Source of the DNA: Verrucomicrobiales bacterium
GTDB lineage: Bacteria > Verrucomicrobiota > Verrucomicrobiae > Limisphaerales > UBA9464
Reading direction: 5' to 3'
DNA: 10,968 bases
Assembly (NCBI GenBank): GCA_005789375.1
Contig: SXXZ01000144.1
Coordinates: 1-10,968 of the forward strand
Numbering within the stretch: position 1 is the first letter of the stretch; every line of letters begins with the position of its first letter. Of the stretch, positions 7,179 through 10,968 are shown in pieces. Below the pieces are notes generated by a model. It had not been told where the DNA came from and did not search any database. It saw only the letters and a list, made by a program, of their open reading frames with translations. The translations under genes and the position numbers were made by a program.

Positions 7179-8897
7179 GTGACGAGCGCTTGGATCAACC
7201 GAGAGACGCAGCGGTACCCGGTGGCGATTCTGGCCGGGCTGGCCGGTGCCTTGGCTCATCCAACTCCGGGTTGGGCCGGGCTGGCTTGGATTGCTCCCGC
7301 GCTCTTGTGGTTTGGGGCCTGCGGACTGCGCGGACCAGAGGGTTTTCGCTACGGCTACGTCGCCGGGCTCGTCCACTTTCTGGTGCTGCTGCGCTGGATG
7401 CGCCACATCCCCTATCCCGTCGGAGCCTATGCCGGATGGGTGGCATTGAGCGCTTACTGCGCTTTGTTCCCCGCGCTTTGGATTCGACTCGGGCTACAAA
7501 TCACGCAAGGGGGCGACCGCCGACGCGAGCGGAATGCCGATCATCCGCCCACCGACCGGCAGACCGGGAGTTGGCACGACTGGCTCTTGGAGGCTCGGGC
7601 CTATGCTCGGCAACCCTGGCCTTTGAGGGCTTCGCAACTAGTGACCCTTGCTCTGGCCTGGGTGGCCCTGGAGTACCTGCGCTCGCACCTTTTAAGCGGA
7701 TTCCCCTGGGCTCCTCTCGGCGTGAGCCAGTGGCGGCAATTACCCCTCATCCAACTAGCGAGCGTCACCGGGGTGTACGGCGTCTCCTTCCTGGTGTGCT
7801 GGAGCAGTCTAGCCCTGGGAGGGGCCTTCCTCAGCATGGGCCTGCGTCCGGAATCGCGCTGGAACTGGACTGCGGAAGCCCGACTGCCTCTGCTGGTGAC
7901 ATTGATGGTCATGGGCTGGGGGTTCTGGGAAGTCATGGGCTACCGCCGTCTGGAGCGCCAAGCCAACCCCGAGACCGTCCGCTTGGGTCTCGTTCAGCCC
8001 TCGGTGCCGCAGACCCTTCAATGGGATCCCGACGAACAAGGGCGCACCTTTGCCAAGATTGAGGACCTGTCCCGTCAAGCGTTGGCGCTGGAGCCCGAGG
8101 TCCTCATCTGGCCTGAAGGATCCTTTGGCCTCACGGACACCAACTACGCTCGCATGGTGGCACACCTTGGAAAAAACGGGCCGGACTGGATTCTGGGGGC
8201 CGACGATTCCGTGGCGCGGGAAGGCGGGGCCGGAGATCGACCCGCCGTGGCCCGGTACAACGCAGCCTTCCTGCGACGCGCCGATGGCTCCATGCCACCG
8301 GCCTACTGGAAGCGGCGACTCGTTCCCTTTGGCGAATACGTCCCACTGGCCCGCTGGCTCCCCTTCCTTAAGTGGATCACACCCATCGGCGATGGGTTTG
8401 AAAGTGGCGATCGCCCCTGGACCTTCCGCCTCACTGGGGGTGCCACCGTGGCCCCGGTGATTTGCTTTGAAGACGTCTTCCCGCACGGCATCCGGGACCA
8501 TGTCCGTCCGGAGGTCGATTTCATTCTCGGACTCACCAACGACGGCTGGTTTGCCGAGAGCGCGGCTCAATGGCAACACACCGCCAGCGCCGTCTTCCGG
8601 TCCGTTGAAAATGGCGTCGCCTTGGTGAGGGTGTGCAACAACGGCCTCACCGGCTGGTGGGACGCCTGCGGCACCCCGCGCGACGTCCTGGGTGACTCGA
8701 CAGGCCAGGTGTATTCACCCGGCATCCTCTTGGCCACCGTGCCCATTGGGCTCCCTCACACCGAGACCCCCTATCACCGACACGGCGACGTGTTCGCCCA
8801 AGGCTCCCTGGCCCTGGTAGCCTGGCGCCTTCTCCATTCCCTGCGGCGACAGTCAATCAGGTCCGAGCCAGGGACACCTCAGGGATACAGCAAGTAA
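7179..8897 (+). CDS. lnt: Apolipoprotein N-acyltransferase
   Basis: Integral inner-membrane enzyme that transfers an acyl chain from phospholipid to the N-terminal cysteine of diacylated lipoproteins, the last step of lipoprotein maturation. An N-terminal membrane part (about 15-255) has several hydrophobic segments and the LEYLRSHLLSGFPWAPLG block (164-181). A nitrilase-like catalytic domain follows (about 268-525), with E313 in IWPEGSF, K378 in YWKRRLVPFGEYVP and C429 in VICFED as the triad, plus E386 and E431 at positions of known supporting glutamates; TNDGWF (453-458) also fits. The start is GTG at 7179: an in-frame TAG lies at 7167, and the next ATG would remove the first membrane segments. 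GGTAGG (7165-7170) is a plausible ribosome site eight bases before it. At 572 residues it is longer than E. coli Lnt (about 512), partly from a hydrophilic insert at about 110-150. The 3' end overlaps namZ by 19 bp. Confidence 0.97.
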   Translation: MTSAWINRETQRYPVAILAGLAGALAHPTPGWAGLAWIAPALLWFGACGLRGPEGFRYGYVAGLVHFLVLLRWMRHIPYPVGAYAGWVALSAYCALFPALWIRLGLQITQGGDRRRERNADHPPTDRQTGSWHDWLLEARAYARQPWPLRASQLVTLALAWVALEYLRSHLLSGFPWAPLGVSQWRQLPLIQLASVTGVYGVSFLVCWSSLALGGAFLSMGLRPESRWNWTAEARLPLLVTLMVMGWGFWEVMGYRRLERQANPETVRLGLVQPSVPQTLQWDPDEQGRTFAKIEDLSRQALALEPEVLIWPEGSFGLTDTNYARMVAHLGKNGPDWILGADDSVAREGGAGDRPAVARYNAAFLRRADGSMPPAYWKRRLVPFGEYVPLARWLPFLKWITPIGDGFESGDRPWTFRLTGGATVAPVICFEDVFPHGIRDHVRPEVDFILGLTNDGWFAESAAQWQHTASAVFRSVENGVALVRVCNNGLTGWWDACGTPRDVLGDSTGQVYSPGILLATVPIGLPHTETPYHRHGDVFAQGSLALVAWRLLHSLRRQSIRSEPGTPQGYSK

Positions 8898-10240
8898 GGC
8901 TGTCGGAGCGCTTCGAAGGCCTTCAAGTCCGACTCGATACGGGCCATGGCCGGGGCAAGGTCGGCACCCGATTCCAACAAGGGCCGCACCTTCGCTGTGC
9001 CCATCAGGCGATCGAAAGTAGCCCCTTGGAAGGAGAGCTGGCTCGGATACAACCGCCGCACAGTCTCCAGGAGTCGGAGTGTGGTGGTCACCGAACGGAA
9101 GCGGGCCGCATCGGTCACATGAATCTGGCTGCCTCCGCAAAGTTCTCCGCGGTGCTTCGAGAAGGACGGTGTGAACCACGCCTCCCGAAAGACGACCCCG
9201 GGCAGATGGAGTGCGTTGAGGGCGTCGGTCAATTCCCTGCCCCGGATCCACGGCGCACCGAAGAACTCGAAGGGTCGAGTGGTTCCGCGACCCTCGGAGA
9301 GGTTCGTTCCCTCGAGCAGCACCTGGCCCGGATAGACGCGCGCGGTGTCCAGGGTAGGCATATTGGGCGAGGGCATCACCCAAGGCAGGCCCGTCTGCGC
9401 GAACTCCAGGGAACGCGACCACCCGGTGACCGGTGTCACCGTCAAGGTCACCGGCTTGGCCAGGCAGCGCGCGTTAAACATGCGAGCCAGCTCACCCACG
9501 GTCATTCCGTGGCGCATAGGAATCGGCTGGATACCCACCAACGACACCCACTCGGGGGCCTCCAGCACAGGACCCTCCAGCACGACGCCCCCAAGCGGGT
9601 TGGGCCTGTCGAGCACGAGCAATGGGATGCCATGCTCGGCACAGGCCTCCATGGCCTTGGAGAGTGTGCCCACGTAGGTGTAGGCCCGCGAACCGACATC
9701 CTGGATGTCAAAGACCATGAGATCGATGCGTTCGGCCAAGGGGGCATTGGTGGGGATACCCGGGCTGCCGCGGACCATCCCGGCGATATTGGTCAGCATG
9801 GGGCCCGTGGGCTTAAAGGTTTTGCCGTACAGGCTGAAGAGCGGGAGCCCCAGCACCGAATCCCACTGAAACCCCACCTTGTCACCCGCCTGCGCGTTGC
9901 CTCGAACCCCGTGCTCCGGCCCGTAGAGTGCCACCAACTCGAAGTCCTTCCGTTGGCGCAGTTTCAAGGGCAGTGACTCCAAGTCGCGCGTCACGCCGGT
10001 GGGGTTGGTGATTAAGCCAATCCGTTTGCCCCGCAGCGGCGACGCCTCGTCGGCCACCAGGTGATCGGCGCCGGTGCGAATCTCGGCCCGGACCTCGCCC
10101 AAGCTCCTCGAGCCAAGACACAACCAAGCCGCGAGCAGGGCCCAACTCCCCAAACTTCCATGCGGACTCCTGCAGGGAATACGACCGACTCCTTCGATAG
10201 GTTGATGTGAAAACGGCATAAGCAATGGGTTCACTCTCAT
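8879..10240 (-). CDS. namZ: DUF1343 family exo-beta-N-acetylmuramidase (NamZ-like)
   Basis: DUF1343 proteins (GH171, B. subtilis NamZ/YbbC) release terminal N-acetylmuramic acid from peptidoglycan fragments, a cell-wall turnover step. Landmarks are GKRIGLITNPTGV (71-83), YGPEHGVRG (107-115, with the Glu-His pair thought to be catalytic), FDIQDVGSRAYTYVGTL (177-193), DRPNPLGG (211-218), PSPNMPTLDTA (290-300) and EGTNLSEGRGTTRPFEFFG (310-328). A hydrophobic run at about 31-47 with a polar N-terminus suggests export. I chose the ATG at 10240 because it forms an ATGA overlap with the stop of the minus-strand frame upstream; a GTG at 10285 in the same frame and an ATG at 10219 are alternatives. 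About 15-20 residues (around 150-170) appear extra between the KPT and FDIQDVG blocks compared with the family as I recall it. The length of 453 is typical of exported members. No other cell-wall recycling gene is beside it. Confidence 0.92.
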   Translation of the reverse strand: MRVNPLLMPFSHQPIEGVGRIPCRSPHGSLGSWALLAAWLCLGSRSLGEVRAEIRTGADHLVADEASPLRGKRIGLITNPTGVTRDLESLPLKLRQRKDFELVALYGPEHGVRGNAQAGDKVGFQWDSVLGLPLFSLYGKTFKPTGPMLTNIAGMVRGSPGIPTNAPLAERIDLMVFDIQDVGSRAYTYVGTLSKAMEACAEHGIPLLVLDRPNPLGGVVLEGPVLEAPEWVSLVGIQPIPMRHGMTVGELARMFNARCLAKPVTLTVTPVTGWSRSLEFAQTGLPWVMPSPNMPTLDTARVYPGQVLLEGTNLSEGRGTTRPFEFFGAPWIRGRELTDALNALHLPGVVFREAWFTPSFSKHRGELCGGSQIHVTDAARFRSVTTTLRLLETVRRLYPSQLSFQGATFDRLMGTAKVRPLLESGADLAPAMARIESDLKAFEALRQPYLLYP

Positions 10241-10497
10241 TCTGGAAATTGGAACGCATAGAGGACGGCGTCTTTCAGGACCCACCGGAGGCGCACGGGC
10301 GTCCCCCGCAACGCAGACACGTCGGATCCCCCCGCCCAGGTGATCGTTCGCTCAAGGTCGTCGCCCAACCCATCAAGACCTTGGCCATTAAGTTCGTGGG
10401 AATCCACCTCCAGGAACGCAGTGGGAGCATGGGCTTTATCCAACGCGACCCCGACCCACCGGTCAAACCCTCCGGACTCTTCCAGTACGATCCGCAC
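10237..10497 (-). CDS. Orphan C-terminal beta-sandwich fragment, possibly a gene remnant
   Basis: An 86-residue frame from a GTG at 10497, resembling the extreme C-terminus of larger PVC exported proteins that close with an SDxSxLxGxPVRLRFxLxDADLYxFxF-type segment. Here the matching part is GSDVSALRGTPVRLRWVLKD (residues 57-76), then AVLYAFQF. The frame is open only to an in-frame stop at 10552-10554, and no other frame continues the protein; the opposite strand upstream holds another gene. So the main catalytic or sugar-binding part is missing and this is probably a truncated remnant. An alternative is that a frameshift or local error hides an upstream part. Its TGA overlaps the ATG of namZ by ATGA, as in a real two-gene operon, so a full-length gene may once have been coupled to namZ. 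The GTG has no clear ribosome site. I do not know whether it is expressed. Confidence 0.55.
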   Translation of the reverse strand: MRIVLEESGGFDRWVGVALDKAHAPTAFLEVDSHELNGQGLDGLGDDLERTITWAGGSDVSALRGTPVRLRWVLKDAVLYAFQFPE

Positions 10498-10565
10498 CGA
10501 TTTCTTGCCGCTGAGCCTGCGGAGCCTTCTTCCTCTTTGGCCGCGTTCCGGTCAGCGTTTGGCCG

Positions 10566-10940
10566 ATGAAGGTACGGTGGGTCGATTCGATAGTACGTTT
10601 CCGGATGCGACCTCCGGAAGTAGCAGAGTGGATGGCGACAGGGCAGTGTGCCGGCCAGATCCAAATTGGCCCCTTGGCCCAGGACCAATGGGCCTACCGC
10701 CTGGAGCTGAACCCCGGGCCCGAATGGAAAATCACCAACCAATCCGGACGCTGGCACGTGGCTGTTCCCCGTTCGGCCGTGCAGCACTGGGCCAGTTCAG
10801 AAACCGTCACCCTCGAATACATCACTCCCTGGGGCACCCAACTTATTCTTGAGAAGGATCTTCCCCGGCGCCACCTCCGGACCGGGAACGGGGACACCGA
10901 TAGCACGGCCCATCAGAAGACTTCGCGAGCAATGCCGTAG
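10566..10940 (+). CDS. Small DUF7009-like protein of unknown function
   Basis: A 124-residue protein without signal peptide or membrane segment, probably cytoplasmic. The pattern MKVRWVDSIVRFRM at the start, a middle segment rich in beta-forming residues (AYRLELNPG, about 43-51), VAVPRSAVQHWAS (65-77) and a late LILEKDLPRRH (92-102) recall a family I know as DUF7009, whose members open with MKIRI-x-N-x-x-RxRL and have an LxxxIEKDF block near the end. The match is from memory and is moderate. The tail after residue 102 is polar (TGNGDTDST), as in relatives that end in an acidic tail. It starts 68 bp from the divergent fragment on the minus strand. The ATG has only a weak ribosome site. A strong Shine-Dalgarno sequence follows its stop, so a downstream gene probably belongs to the same operon. 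Confidence 0.6.
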   Translation: MKVRWVDSIVRFRMRPPEVAEWMATGQCAGQIQIGPLAQDQWAYRLELNPGPEWKITNQSGRWHVAVPRSAVQHWASSETVTLEYITPWGTQLILEKDLPRRHLRTGNGDTDSTAHQKTSRAMP

Positions 10941-10943
10941 AGC

Positions 10944-10949
10944 AGGAGG
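10944..10949 (+). promoter_or_regulatory. Shine-Dalgarno-like AGGAGG after the DUF7009-like gene
   Basis: AGGAGG lies a few bases after the TAG of the DUF7009-like gene, and a second purine-rich AGAAGG follows at 10953-10958. No ATG or GTG with good spacing follows within the window. The most likely reading is that a downstream gene starts just past base 10968, served by the second run; this is inferred from spacing alone. Confidence 0.35.
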
Positions 10950-10968
10950 AGAAGAAGGCTCAACGACA

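Noticed and set aside
9026..9976. A 316-codon plus-strand frame inside namZ
   Set aside because: Rich in His, Gln, Arg and Gly as expected for the antisense of a high-GC gene; no domain seen.

Overview
The window is about 11 kb of high-GC bacterial chromosome. A DUF1549/DUF1553 plus DUF1501 gene pair, a DUF1343 protein, and mostly weak Shine-Dalgarno sequences point to the Planctomycetes-Verrucomicrobia (PVC) group. I favour Verrucomicrobiota over Planctomycetes, but this is an inference from gene families and not a phylogenetic result.

Layout on the + strand from the left: a metallophosphoesterase-like gene open to the left edge (1-939); a DUF1549/DUF1553 gene (1053-3209) overlapping a DUF1501 gene (3206-4699) by an ATGA; and fmt, methionyl-tRNA formyltransferase (4776-5717). 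A major facilitator transporter on the minus strand (5693-6961) meets fmt tail to tail. After a 217-bp divergent intergenic region comes lnt, apolipoprotein N-acyltransferase, from a GTG start (7179-8897, +). A DUF1343/NamZ-type muramidase gene (8879-10240, -) meets lnt tail to tail. Upstream of it on the minus strand is a very short frame (10237-10497) that encodes only what looks like the C-terminal end of a larger beta-rich protein. A small DUF7009-like gene (10566-10940, +) and a strong Shine-Dalgarno sequence lie at the right edge.

The genes fall into three loose groups. The DUF1549/DUF1501 pair is probably one translationally coupled exported module, with a Sec-like signal on the first protein and an RR (Tat-like) signal on the second. 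fmt and lnt are housekeeping genes, for translation initiation and lipoprotein maturation. NamZ acts in cell-wall turnover. There is no sign of a mobile element, CRISPR array, phage or defence island, and no tRNA or rRNA was recognised. I found no convincing new multi-gene system. The points most worth a second look are the orphan C-terminal domain coupled to namZ, the DUF1549 protein lacking its N-terminal cytochrome-like domain, the unusual first metal motif of the phosphoesterase, and two convergent gene pairs with overlapping 3' ends.
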